From the NCBI RefSeq assembly GCF_004339015.1, contig NZ_SMFQ01000005.1, positions 124,001 through 188,000 of the forward strand: 64,000 bases of DNA, written 5' to 3'. Of this stretch, positions 26,063 to 34,686 are shown in pieces. The notes beneath the pieces were generated by a model. That model was given only the letters and a program-made list of their open reading frames with translations. It did no database searches and was not told where the DNA came from. The DNA is from Cocleimonas flava. GTDB taxonomy: Bacteria > Pseudomonadota > Gammaproteobacteria > Thiotrichales > Thiotrichaceae. The position numbers were made by a program, and so were the translations under genes. Position 1 is the stretch's first letter, and every line of letters starts with the position of its first letter.

Positions 26063-28609
26063 TAACAGTGCAGGCTTAACACTCATCTGTCGATGCAAAT
26101 ATTGCGCCCCCACCACCAGTGTAGAGACACTTACAACCAATGCCGTCAACAAGCCCACCCAGATCAAATCAGTTGAAGGTAGTTTCATCCGCCATTCCAG
26201 TAGCGGTATGGCAATCGCCGATCCCAGTAACACCGCAAATAACGCAGTCACCAGTGCGATTAACAGAAATTCCAAATATAAGCTTTTACGAATCTCCGAT
26301 AGGCGCACACCCAGCGCATTTAACACTGACGCCTCATAAACCTGACGCACGCGACTAGCCGCAATCACGCTGAATAACACCAGTAAGCTGGCAAGGAAGC
26401 TAATTACCGCAACCACCAACAAACCATTTGTGGCCTGGCCGAGTAAGTCACGCGCACTGGCCAGAATACGAGCGGTGCGCACTGTCACGACATTTGGTGC
26501 AACATCGGCAATGTTTTTTTGCACTAATAGGGCTTGGTCATCATCCATCCAGGCCGCGCCGACATAACGCTCGGGTGAGTCGCCAAATACACCATCCGCT
26601 ACAATTCCTTCAAACCAAAAGCGCGTCTGTAACCCTTTCTGTCGGTGAATTGCAGCGATATAGAATTCCAAGTTTTTGCCAGCGACCGCATAGCTAATGC
26701 GATCGCCCACATTGATGCCAATGCGACGTGCTTCTCGGTCTTCTAATGACATATTAGAAATAGTTTGGATTTTGTCTTGGTCTTGTGCTTGGTCGTCACT
26801 CCACCAGCTACCTTCAACTAGCTCAATGCCATCAATATTGCCGCCGCGATAACTCAATTTGTGATCATCGTTTAAGGCGTCGCGTATGTCTCCTTCTCGT
26901 TCAGAACCTGCTACTGCATCCGCTAACAAACTGGCGACGGTTTCCCCATTGACCGAGACGATACGGCCTTGGACTAATGGCGTGAGTTCTGCTTTTGCTT
27001 GTGGCGAGGTTATTTGTATGGCGTTTTTAACGTCTTCGGCCTGATCAGGACTAATGTCGTATAGCACCAAGACGGGGGATTCTTCAGGAATGGTAGCCTG
27101 AATCGCGCGTTGCAACGACACCACCACCAAAGTACAAATCACCAGCAGCGTAAGCGCTGACCCCAATGATAATAAAGAGCTGCGAAGCGGTGCAGTGGGT
27201 CGATGCAGGTTAGCCAACGCTAAACGAAATGCTATTCCTGTCCGTAAACCTGGCGTGTTTTCAAGTCGATGTGCGCCTCGTCTGATGAGTCGGAGTGTGA
27301 CTTCTAAAAGCCCCAACATCAGCGCAACCACCAGAATAAATCCAGCACCAAACAGCAACGAAGGCACGCTGATAAGTACCAAGGCAATAATCCCAGCCGC
27401 ACAAACAGCCGTTGCTATCGCCCAACTGCGAGGGACGCGTAAAGCATTGTTACCGACGTCACGAAACAGACTCGCTGGCGATACTGATAAAGCCGTCCCA
27501 ATTGCGGGTAAGGCAAAACAGAAAGCGGTTAACAAACCAAAGAGTATGGCGCTAATAAATGGCGCAGGTAAAGCCGCAAAGGTGGTACTGATCGGTAACT
27601 CAGCGGCAACCGCAGCGCTGCCCATTAGCGCTAGTGACACGCCCAACAATCCACCTAACAAGCTCGCACCGCCACCCATGATCCCAACTTGTAACAAGTA
27701 AACGGTTGCGATACGCCTATTGCGCAGTCCCAGGGAACGAAAGGTAGCAATAGTTTTTAGCTTACTCTGCAAATAAGATTGAATACTACTGAATACCCCC
27801 AAGCCGCCAATAAACAGCGTGCTAAAACCAATGATCAACAGGCCAGAAGCTATCTGACCGATTCGCTCAGATATGCGCTGGCTGCGGTCTTCAAAAGTAC
27901 GCACTTCCCAACCGCGATCAGGAAATTGTTCATAGAATTGTGTTTTCCAGGTGGCTGTCGGTATGTCGGTCGCCACGCGGTAATCGTACTCGACACGTGA
28001 ACCGGGTCTGAGTAACTTTGCATCGCTGATGGCTTGCGGAGAAATCAATACGGGTGAGCCACGCCAATCAGCGGTGAGATTGCGGTCTGGCTGCTTCATA
28101 ATCAACGCACGTACATCCATTTGCAAGCTTCCGATGTTGACGGTATCGCCTACCTTTAAGTCATAACGCACTGCCAGTGAGTGATCAATGGCAAGACCCC
28201 AGCGCTCATTCTGTATGCTGATAAGCTCGCTCAAAGGCCTCTCAGGATCGAGTTGTAGACTACCGTATAGCGGATAGAAATCGTCAACACTTTGCAGTTC
28301 GACAAGAACAAACTCATCTTTTGGCGTTCCGAGCATGGTGCGCAATTCGATAATCTGTGAAATTTTTCCACGCCCCGATATCCATTCCAGTGCTTCATCG
28401 GGTAATGGCTGTGGGCGGTTAGAACTCACTTGCAGATCACCCCCCAGTAATTGGCGAGTGTCAGCTAACAAACCATCACCGACGAGACGATACATGCTGC
28501 CACTGGCTGAAACTAAGGTGACTCCCAGTACCAGACAGGCACAGAAAATCCATAGTGAACGACCACTGGCGCGTAGATCTCGCCACGCCAAACTAAGTAG
28601 AAACCGCAT
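26045..28609 (-). CDS. ybbP: ABC transporter permease, FtsX family (YbbP-like)
   Basis: The 854-aa protein has two FtsX-type blocks of membrane spans and two large periplasmic domains. It begins RFLLSLAWRDLRASGRSLWIF, continues LADTRQLLGGDLQVSSNRP, and has the spans LIIGFSTLFIGGLGVFSS and AVISFLASLLVLFSVIAASRVRQV. The last cytoplasmic loop ASVLNALGVRLSEIRKSLYLEF is typical of the family. It forms a complex with the adjacent ATPase, whose frame it overlaps by 17 bases. In other bacteria this pair extrudes or processes lipophilic compounds and is next to tesA. No esterase is next to it here. The gene's end merges with a tandem repeat array. Confidence 0.9.
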   Translation of the reverse strand: MRFLLSLAWRDLRASGRSLWIFCACLVLGVTLVSASGSMYRLVGDGLLADTRQLLGGDLQVSSNRPQPLPDEALEWISGRGKISQIIELRTMLGTPKDEFVLVELQSVDDFYPLYGSLQLDPERPLSELISIQNERWGLAIDHSLAVRYDLKVGDTVNIGSLQMDVRALIMKQPDRNLTADWRGSPVLISPQAISDAKLLRPGSRVEYDYRVATDIPTATWKTQFYEQFPDRGWEVRTFEDRSQRISERIGQIASGLLIIGFSTLFIGGLGVFSSIQSYLQSKLKTIATFRSLGLRNRRIATVYLLQVGIMGGGASLLGGLLGVSLALMGSAAVAAELPISTTFAALPAPFISAILFGLLTAFCFALPAIGTALSVSPASLFRDVGNNALRVPRSWAIATAVCAAGIIALVLISVPSLLFGAGFILVVALMLGLLEVTLRLIRRGAHRLENTPGLRTGIAFRLALANLHRPTAPLRSSLLSLGSALTLLVICTLVVVSLQRAIQATIPEESPVLVLYDISPDQAEDVKNAIQITSPQAKAELTPLVQGRIVSVNGETVASLLADAVAGSEREGDIRDALNDDHKLSYRGGNIDGIELVEGSWWSDDQAQDQDKIQTISNMSLEDREARRIGINVGDRISYAVAGKNLEFYIAAIHRQKGLQTRFWFEGIVADGVFGDSPERYVGAAWMDDDQALLVQKNIADVAPNVVTVRTARILASARDLLGQATNGLLVVAVISFLASLLVLFSVIAASRVRQVYEASVLNALGVRLSEIRKSLYLEFLLIALVTALFAVLLGSAIAIPLLEWRMKLPSTDLIWVGLLTALVVSVSTLVVGAQYLHRQMSVKPALLLRNLG

Positions 28610-29339
28610 GCGGCGCGTCCTCCACTAATTTACCCTGCTGCAAGCGGAATACGCGCTGACACTGTGCCGCGATGGATTCATCATGCGTCACCAAGATCAT
28701 CGTCGAGCCACTTTCGCGGTTTAAACCGAACAGTAATTCAATAATTCGCTCACCTGTTTTAGCATCCAGGTTACCCATTGGCTCATCCGCTAATAACAAG
28801 CGTGGCGTGTGAACTAAAGCACGAGCAATGGCAACTCGTTGTTGTTCACCGCCGGATAATTGTGTCGGGTAATGTCCCCCACGCTCTGCCAAGCCTACTC
28901 GTTCCAGCATAGTCGTCGCGACTTCGCGGGCATTCTTTCCTTCGACATTATCTCGCTCAGCGATTTCCAGTGGCAGCATCACATTCCCTAACGCCGTTAA
29001 GCTCGGCACTAAGTGGAATGACTGAAACACAATACCCAAACTATCACGACGAAGATCAGCCAAAGCGTCTGCGTCAAGTTTCGCTAAGTCTTTATCATCA
29101 ATCAGAATAGCACCGCTAGTGGGTTGCTCCAGACCAGCAAGCAATAATAACAAAGAGGTTTTGCCTGAACCTGACGGACCTAAAATAGCGACGGTTTCAC
29201 CCTGATTAAGTGTCAGATCAACGTCAACCAGCACATCCAGCTTAGTCTCTTGCAAGTCATAGGAAAAACTTAACTGCCTTAAATCTACAACCGTCTTTGA
29301 AGTTACGTCATGTGGGGTTTTTGCAGGTTTTGAAGTCAT
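28593..29339 (-). CDS. ybbA: ABC transporter ATP-binding protein (YbbA-like)
   Basis: Walker A is GPSGSGKTS near residue 54, the signature is LSGGEQQRVAIARAL and Walker B is RLLLADEPMGNLD. The MacB/LolD-like subgroup is shown by SLTALGNVMLPLEIA. The 248-aa single ABC domain has an N-terminal extension of about 20 residues, so an internal start cannot be excluded. It powers the FtsX-like permease whose coding frame overlaps its end by 17 bases. The two form a transenvelope mechanotransmission or extrusion pair. Confidence 0.92.
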   Translation of the reverse strand: MTSKPAKTPHDVTSKTVVDLRQLSFSYDLQETKLDVLVDVDLTLNQGETVAILGPSGSGKTSLLLLLAGLEQPTSGAILIDDKDLAKLDADALADLRRDSLGIVFQSFHLVPSLTALGNVMLPLEIAERDNVEGKNAREVATTMLERVGLAERGGHYPTQLSGGEQQRVAIARALVHTPRLLLADEPMGNLDAKTGERIIELLFGLNRESGSTMILVTHDESIAAQCQRVFRLQQGKLVEDAPHAVST

Positions 29340-29474
29340 CTTTTAATGTCTCTGGCAGTGGTCTGTACAATGGATCGATTTATTTTAGAATGTTACATCA
29401 AAGGCCAGAGGCAACAATAAAAGCCTTTAGTTATAAGGGAAACAACATAACATCCTATTGTAGAGAGTATTTAT

Positions 29475-29504
29475 GCCCCCCCCCCTACTTTAAGAGGTTT
29501 TTTT
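29475..29504 (+). repeat. Dispersed C-run repeat, copy 5
   Basis: GCCCCCCCCCCTACTTTAAG, AGG and T7. This copy has the longest C run (ten) and lacks the usual CA before it. It lies antisense between two minus-strand genes. Confidence 0.9.
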
Positions 29505-29553
29505 GCATCGGAAAAATTCATGAGAATATTGGAGGTGCAATTGTTCACTCTAA

Positions 29554-32022
29554 TCAGTGAACATTACTTGTGTCATTTACGATCTGCTGCAACTTCGGAC
29601 TACGTTCCAGTAATCGCCGAAATTTGGTTTCATCCAGAACCAGTAGTGTCGATGGAACAATAGTGCGTGCCTTAATGCGGCGATGCTTGCCGGATAGTAA
29701 TGTCATTACGCCGAATATCTCACCACGCCCTAGTCGGGATAGCCTACCAGCAGATTCTATTTCGACCGCACCAGATGCTATGAAATAGACCTTTTTCATC
29801 ACACTGTCTTTATTGATAATCACTGTATCAGCGCCGACATAACGTGATTGCAGGTTACGCGCTAACCTTTTCAAGCTTGCTTCATCAAGATCAGTAAACA
29901 AGGGGTATTGTTTAATCAGTTCCGCACGCTGTACGGATAGATCAATCGACAGTCGATGCTCTGCGATTTCGCGACGTGATGCGATGTCTTGTACCAGAGT
30001 AATATATAGCTCTTCACCTACCAGGCTTTGCTCCCGCAACGAATCGTACTCTCTTTCTTCAAGACGCAACGCCGTTCGCTGAATGATATTTCGTCCAAGC
30101 TCCTCTGCGTATCCGGGAAATTGCAGGCGCAAACCTTCGAGGGCGGTTTCCACCATTGTCTTGCGACGACTCAGTAACTCTTGAAGCAGCCCTGCCACAC
30201 GACGACCATGTAAACGCTTGATGCGCGCATTGATAAAACCTTCCAGATCACCAAAGATAACACTTTGTGATAACAGCACTTCAAAACGCTCTTCGATGAT
30301 GCGAGCTAGCGGTGCTGACCATCGCAGACGGTTGTGTAGAAACAATGCCACTCGATAAACGCGACGGTAGTCGACACTTTTCTTGGCAGCGCGTTGATAA
30401 CCCGTGCGACCTGATGTTCGAGCACCATCAATTAAACCATCTACATCAGAGATGGCGCGTTCAGCAAGACGCAACGGAAATGTTCGTTCTCTGATTCGCT
30501 CCAGTACGGCGTTACGCTCGGCTACTGCTAACGCGACCAAGCCAAGTGTGATTCGGTCACGATCACTAATAACCTCGTCTCCCTCAGCCAGATGAACGGC
30601 ATCATCCACCCTTGAAGCAAACTTCTTAGCTTCACTACGTACTATTTCGTGCGGTAGTTCGAACACCTTGGTGCGCTCGCCCATATCTTCGCGAACCGTT
30701 TGTAATGCAACTGCCACTACCTGATTGGATAATGCCTGATCAACAGGCGACAACCGATCGAGTTTCAGTAGGCTAATCACCCAGCGAAGCGTTGTACCTT
30801 GAACCAGCAAAGTGAACAAAGTAAAACCAGTTGCCAGAATGCCAACTACTCGCTTAATTTCGACCGGAACTGCCTGACTTTCTGTGACTGCCAAGGCAAG
30901 AGCCAAAGTTACAGCCCCTCTTAAACCACCCCATAAAATCGCAGCACGGTATGGCATTTCAACTTTGGGTGAAAGCCGCAGGCTAGACATTAGAGGCATA
31001 AGACCAAACAGAATGACGGCTCGTGCCGCGATAGCCGCCACGATAACCACCAGTACCAGATAGACATCATCTAGGCGCACAGTTTCGAGCATTCGCGGAA
31101 TCAGCAGCGCCGCGAGTATAAATATCAACGCGCCAGCCCAATGTGCCAACAGGTCCCAGGTTTCTCGTAGATTTGTCCATGAAAAAGGTGACACCCGACT
31201 AGGACCGACAAGCTTCAAAGTAAGCCCAGCCGTTACCACTGCAATGACGCCCGATGCGCCGATGGTTTGTTCTGCGCCAATATAAGCCATATAGGGAAGA
31301 GCAACTGATACAGAGATAATCGCACGCTCGTATTGCGCGAATAACGTCATGATCCAAAGCGCGACATAGGTAGAGACTAAACCCGTTAATACACCACCTA
31401 TGATCAGAACGGGAAACTTTGAAAAGGCACTTACCATGGTGGGGTTTGGAAGATTAACCGTCACAAAGGTGAGGAATACACCTGTCAATGCGATTGCGGC
31501 AGCATCGTTTAATAAACTCTCACCTTCGATGATACGCGCCAATCTTTTTGGCGCAGCGATCGAACGAAAAATAGTGACCACCGCTGAAGGGTCGGTAGTG
31601 GAAACAATAGCACCAATCAATAAGCAAGCCATCAATGGTAACGTGCTAACCCATGATAATGCATAGCCAACTGTGAAGGTTGCCACAACTACTGCCACCA
31701 CAGCTAACACCAGAATCGGCACCCAATCATCCAGCATTCGCCTCAAATTCATCCCTAATGTTGCCTGAAACAACAATGTCGGCAGGAAGACATAGAGGAA
31801 TACGTTTGAACGTATTGGGAAATTCAGTATTGCCTCTGCAACCGGATTGAGGGCATCAGTAAGCTCAGTATTTAGAAAGAACGTTGCACCACCACCAATG
31901 AGGATGCCAAGTATCGCCAATATCGCACTAAAAGGTAGATTTAAGCGTGCCGCCAGAGGCTCTGCCGCTGCAATGACCAGAAACAAGGCGCTGATAATGG
32001 TGGTGATTAAAACAATATCCAT
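29554..32022 (-). CDS. CPA1 cation/proton antiporter with C-terminal cyclic-nucleotide-binding domain
   Basis: The N-terminal 420 residues form the antiporter with about 12 spans; TDPSAVVTIFRS (residues 143-154) and GESLLNDAAAIAL (167-179), including the ion-binding Asn-Asp pair at 172-173, are NhaP/SOS1 landmarks. LPYRAAILWGGLRGAVTLALAL carries the conserved Arg. A long cytoplasmic helical region follows. It ends in a cyclic-nucleotide-binding-like domain from about residue 700 (LFTDLDEASLKRLARNLQSRYVG, IASGAVEIESAGRLSRLGRGEIFGVM). The 822-aa architecture resembles plant SOS1-like and marine bacterial proteins. It likely exports Na+ in exchange for H+ under control of a nucleotide or protein. 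Confidence 0.93.
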   Translation of the reverse strand: MDIVLITTIISALFLVIAAAEPLAARLNLPFSAILAILGILIGGGATFFLNTELTDALNPVAEAILNFPIRSNVFLYVFLPTLLFQATLGMNLRRMLDDWVPILVLAVVAVVVATFTVGYALSWVSTLPLMACLLIGAIVSTTDPSAVVTIFRSIAAPKRLARIIEGESLLNDAAAIALTGVFLTFVTVNLPNPTMVSAFSKFPVLIIGGVLTGLVSTYVALWIMTLFAQYERAIISVSVALPYMAYIGAEQTIGASGVIAVVTAGLTLKLVGPSRVSPFSWTNLRETWDLLAHWAGALIFILAALLIPRMLETVRLDDVYLVLVVIVAAIAARAVILFGLMPLMSSLRLSPKVEMPYRAAILWGGLRGAVTLALALAVTESQAVPVEIKRVVGILATGFTLFTLLVQGTTLRWVISLLKLDRLSPVDQALSNQVVAVALQTVREDMGERTKVFELPHEIVRSEAKKFASRVDDAVHLAEGDEVISDRDRITLGLVALAVAERNAVLERIRERTFPLRLAERAISDVDGLIDGARTSGRTGYQRAAKKSVDYRRVYRVALFLHNRLRWSAPLARIIEERFEVLLSQSVIFGDLEGFINARIKRLHGRRVAGLLQELLSRRKTMVETALEGLRLQFPGYAEELGRNIIQRTALRLEEREYDSLREQSLVGEELYITLVQDIASRREIAEHRLSIDLSVQRAELIKQYPLFTDLDEASLKRLARNLQSRYVGADTVIINKDSVMKKVYFIASGAVEIESAGRLSRLGRGEIFGVMTLLSGKHRRIKARTIVPSTLLVLDETKFRRLLERSPKLQQIVNDTSNVH

Positions 32023-32263
32023 AAACGATCAAAGTCTATCCGGAAAATAACAGAAACAAGGCAAATCCTACAGGGTTGATTAGATCATAAGGCACTTATT
32101 GAAAGTAGACAAAGGAACATTCACATCAACGGTTCATTTGTTAATAAGTCTCTGATTAGTTTTTAAAATAAAATTCAGTAAAAGCATAAAAAATTTAAAA
32201 AATATCATTTCCAATGCATAAAAGCGTCAGGATTTCTTCCCAATGATTGCAATCAGTTTAAAT

Positions 32264-32293
32264 GGCACCCCCCTACTTTGGGTTACTTTTTTT
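32264..32293 (+). repeat. Dispersed C-run repeat, copy 6
   Basis: GGCACCCCCCTACTTT, GGGT and TACTTTTTTTAG. It forms the left boundary of an accessory patch that ends near copy 7. Confidence 0.92.
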
Positions 32294-32411
32294 AGTAAAT
32301 TATTCTTTATTTAAAATGATTTTCTATAACCATCTTTCCGTGGAAATGCCTAATTACAAGATGCGGCTAATTAATAGGAATATTGTGGATGCCTAATATG
32401 AACAATCATAG

Positions 32412-32441
32412 ATGTAGCCTAGATAAGCGGAAGCGTCATCT
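32412..32441. repeat. REP-like imperfect palindrome
   Basis: TGTAGCCTAGATAAGCGGAA and GCGTCATCTGGG form an imperfect inverted repeat. This resembles the GTAGCCTGGAT-type REP sequences found between genes in many gammaproteobacteria. Confidence 0.4.
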
Positions 32442-32804
32442 GGGTTTCGAAATTTACTACCAATGGTTGAGGAGTTGATTATGTGCAGATAATCATGCGT
32501 CAGATGAAGCAAGCTAATCTATCTATCAGTGTTAGCGCGTCTAGATTGAACGACGACTTTCGGAGGATGAGATTGCAAAATTAGTAAAAAGGGAGATTCA
32601 TGCCTCGCCACTTTATAATAAATAGTTGCATTTTTAGGTTAGCAAAAATGCTTCCAAGAAATCAATTGAATAAGTAATTCGATAATTTAAGTACCTGTTC
32701 TTAAAAAATATTCAGAGTTATCAGAATTTTTTAAGTTGTCAGCATTTAACGAATAGTCTAGTCTGTGATTCGTTTAAAATTTCGTCACAGGTATTATTAA
32801 AAGA

Positions 32805-34013
32805 ATGACAAAAAAAGAACATAATTTGTTAGATAAAGCATCTGAAATCGGGAAACGACATGACAAATTAGAGAAAGATACAGGTTATAAATTCAACTTA
32901 TTTACAATAACAAAAATAGAGCGATACGAAGTAAACACTCACTCAGCAATAATCGCGGAGTTGTTGAATCCAAAAGGATTACACGGACAAGGCGTAATAT
33001 TTTTAGAACTATTTATGAACGTTATGTCTTTGCCTAAAGTCGACAGTGAAATCACACTCGACTACCTTAATGTAGAAGTTGTATCTGAAGAGTCTTTTAA
33101 TAGTGAAGATGGCGAAAATACGAACAGTAGAATTGATATTATAATTAAATTTTCAAATTATTGGCTTCTGATAGAAAATAAAATTGATGCCTTTGATGGG
33201 AAACATCAATTAAAAAAATACAAAACAGTAGCTGAAAGTTTAGGCAAAGAGTGGGACTTAATCTACCTCACTAAAGAGGGATCAGATGCTAGCGATCAAA
33301 GCGGAGGGGGAGTTAAATATACAAAGCTTTCTTATAGTGATCATATAATCGCGTGGCTAGAACTTTGCATCAAGGAAGTTGCATTAGTTCCAATTGTAAG
33401 AGAAGCAATTTTGCAGTATTTAAATTTAACTAGAAAAATAACAGGAAACGATATGACAACTGTTCGTAAATCAGATTTAGTGAAATTGTTGAGTAAAGAC
33501 GATAATTTAAAGACTGCAATTGAGCTATCAAAAAGTATTAATAATTCAAAAGGTGATATTTTGTTTGAATTTTTCGAAGATTTAAAAGAGAAAAATGCTG
33601 ATTACATATATCGGGATAGAATCCCTGAGGAAAAGCTCTACGGTAATAATAAATGTAAGAAATGGTTTGAACAGAAAGGTATAAGTAAACAAAATAAATT
33701 AGAAGGCTTTGGATTATTTATAAAAACCAGATGCCCAGATATCTTAATCCACATCATGGCGGCTACACAAAATATTCATTATGGTTTTTTAATAAAGACA
33801 GATTCGGAATTGAGTTTAGAATTTAAAAAATATAAGGAGAGCCCATACGAGCTAAATAATTGGGGGGACTTTGATAAAGGAGAACTCAATTTTAAATGGT
33901 ATTCGAAAAATTGTGGATCAATACGAGAAGACAAAGACGTTGATAATTTATTAAAACTAAGAAAAGAAGGTGGATTAAGAGAGGAAATTCTAACTCTCAT
34001 TAAAAATTTTTAA
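32805..34013 (+). CDS. PD-(D/E)XK nuclease superfamily protein
   Basis: The nuclease core is RIDIIIKFSNYWLLIENKID, with Asp111, Glu124 and Lys126 as the D...ExK catalytic set; QLKKY (135-139) is the downstream Gln/Tyr motif. An N-terminal THSAIIAELLNPKGLHGQG fits the PDDEXK_4 group. It has 402 residues, with an unassigned C-terminal half. The gene is visibly more AT-rich than its neighbours and lies between two copies of the dispersed repeat. Such proteins often occur in phage defence or other mobile DNA, but there is no methylase, helicase or toxin partner here. Its substrate is unknown. Confidence 0.85.
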   Translation: MTKKEHNLLDKASEIGKRHDKLEKDTGYKFNLFTITKIERYEVNTHSAIIAELLNPKGLHGQGVIFLELFMNVMSLPKVDSEITLDYLNVEVVSEESFNSEDGENTNSRIDIIIKFSNYWLLIENKIDAFDGKHQLKKYKTVAESLGKEWDLIYLTKEGSDASDQSGGGVKYTKLSYSDHIIAWLELCIKEVALVPIVREAILQYLNLTRKITGNDMTTVRKSDLVKLLSKDDNLKTAIELSKSINNSKGDILFEFFEDLKEKNADYIYRDRIPEEKLYGNNKCKKWFEQKGISKQNKLEGFGLFIKTRCPDILIHIMAATQNIHYGFLIKTDSELSLEFKKYKESPYELNNWGDFDKGELNFKWYSKNCGSIREDKDVDNLLKLRKEGGLREEILTLIKNF

Positions 34014-34076
34014 TAATGATATTTGCTATATCTTTTCATGCCTAATTCCCAAACTCGGTTTTTAGTCAAAATATAT

Positions 34077-34514
34077 TTAGACCTCAACATCTTTCCAATT
34101 CTTCATTCCTGATAATCTTTGCTTAAACCGTATCGCAGCTATTCTTCTATCCTGTAACGTATTAAAACCCACAACTACAGGATTTTTTTCTTCCAAATCA
34201 TTGAGGTATCTACAAATTTCTTCAGCTTTATCATCCGTATTTTTTAGCTCATAAGGGCAGTTTTCTATTATCTGAATTGGCTTAGCTGTCCCTAGTGGCT
34301 CACCAATATCCCAATGATATTCCCAACGTAAAATTGGCACATCTCCTACTTTATATCTGGATATTAGAAAAGCATTTTCATCTTTAACCCATATACCGAC
34401 AAAAGCATTTCTTGCCCAGATTGTATAACTATAAAAATCTTTTAACTCCCCAACCTTCAAATAGTTTTTACTAGATTTCATTTTTTTCCAAAATTTATTA
34501 AATTCATTACTCAT
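34077..34514 (-). CDS. Hypothetical protein in the nuclease patch
   Basis: I prefer the ATG at 34514 (MSNEFNKFWKK), which has AGGGA 7 bases upstream, over the longer open frame to 34550. The protein is about 145 aa, rich in Lys, Trp and acidic residues, and has no membrane segment. It contains VGIWVKDENAFLISRY and VPILRWEYHWDIGEPLG, then a helical C-terminus (ICRYLNDLEEKN, IAAIRFKQRLSGMKNW). I do not recognise a family. It converges on the nuclease gene with a 63-base gap and shares its low GC. An association with the nuclease is possible but unproven. Confidence 0.6.
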   Translation of the reverse strand: MSNEFNKFWKKMKSSKNYLKVGELKDFYSYTIWARNAFVGIWVKDENAFLISRYKVGDVPILRWEYHWDIGEPLGTAKPIQIIENCPYELKNTDDKAEEICRYLNDLEEKNPVVVGFNTLQDRRIAAIRFKQRLSGMKNWKDVEV

Positions 34515-34593
34515 TGTCAGTTCCCTATTGTCTACTATTACAACAATCATAAAATAAATTTTAATTGCTATGGAAAAATTAAAAATGAAAAGA

Positions 34594-34618
34594 TACCCCC
34601 TACTTTTAGGTACTTTTC
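34594..34618 (+). repeat. Dispersed C-run repeat, copy 7
   Basis: ATACCCCCTACTTTTAGG and TACTTTTCAC, a shorter, more diverged copy with five C. It marks the right side of the nuclease patch. Confidence 0.82.
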
Positions 34619-34631
34619 ACTTTGCCCATAA

Positions 34632-34657
34632 AAAATGCAGACCAAAGTCTGCATTTT
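34632..34657 (-). terminator. Intrinsic terminator of the VIT/VWA gene
   Basis: AAAATGCAGAC and GTCTGCATTTT pair with a CAAA loop. Read on the minus strand it ends in T6, downstream of the VIT/VWA stop. It is a member of the TGCAG hairpin group. Confidence 0.88.
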
Positions 34658-34686
34658 CACCTCTGATAATTTATAGAATTTACTCT

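Larger units (their letters stand above)
32023..32804. other. Intergenic region, 782 bases
   Basis: This AT-rich gap lies between the antiporter start and the nuclease gene. It contains repeat copy 6 (32264-32293) and a REP-like palindrome (32412-32441). I see no gene that can be supported. Confidence 0.5.

Noticed and set aside
25861-26079. A 72-codon plus-strand frame rich in Pro, Ser and His
   Set aside because: It is a translation of the 14-base tandem array, without a ribosome site or a credible protein.
28436-28460. A possible further repeat copy, CACCCCCCAGTAATTGG
   Set aside because: It lacks TACTT and codes LLGGDLQ on the minus strand, a conserved motif of FtsX-type permeases, so the similarity is chance.
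32264-32280. Sigma-54 promoter (TGGCAC)
   Set aside because: TGGCAC is present in copy 6 but the -12 GC element is missing and other copies lack TGGCAC.
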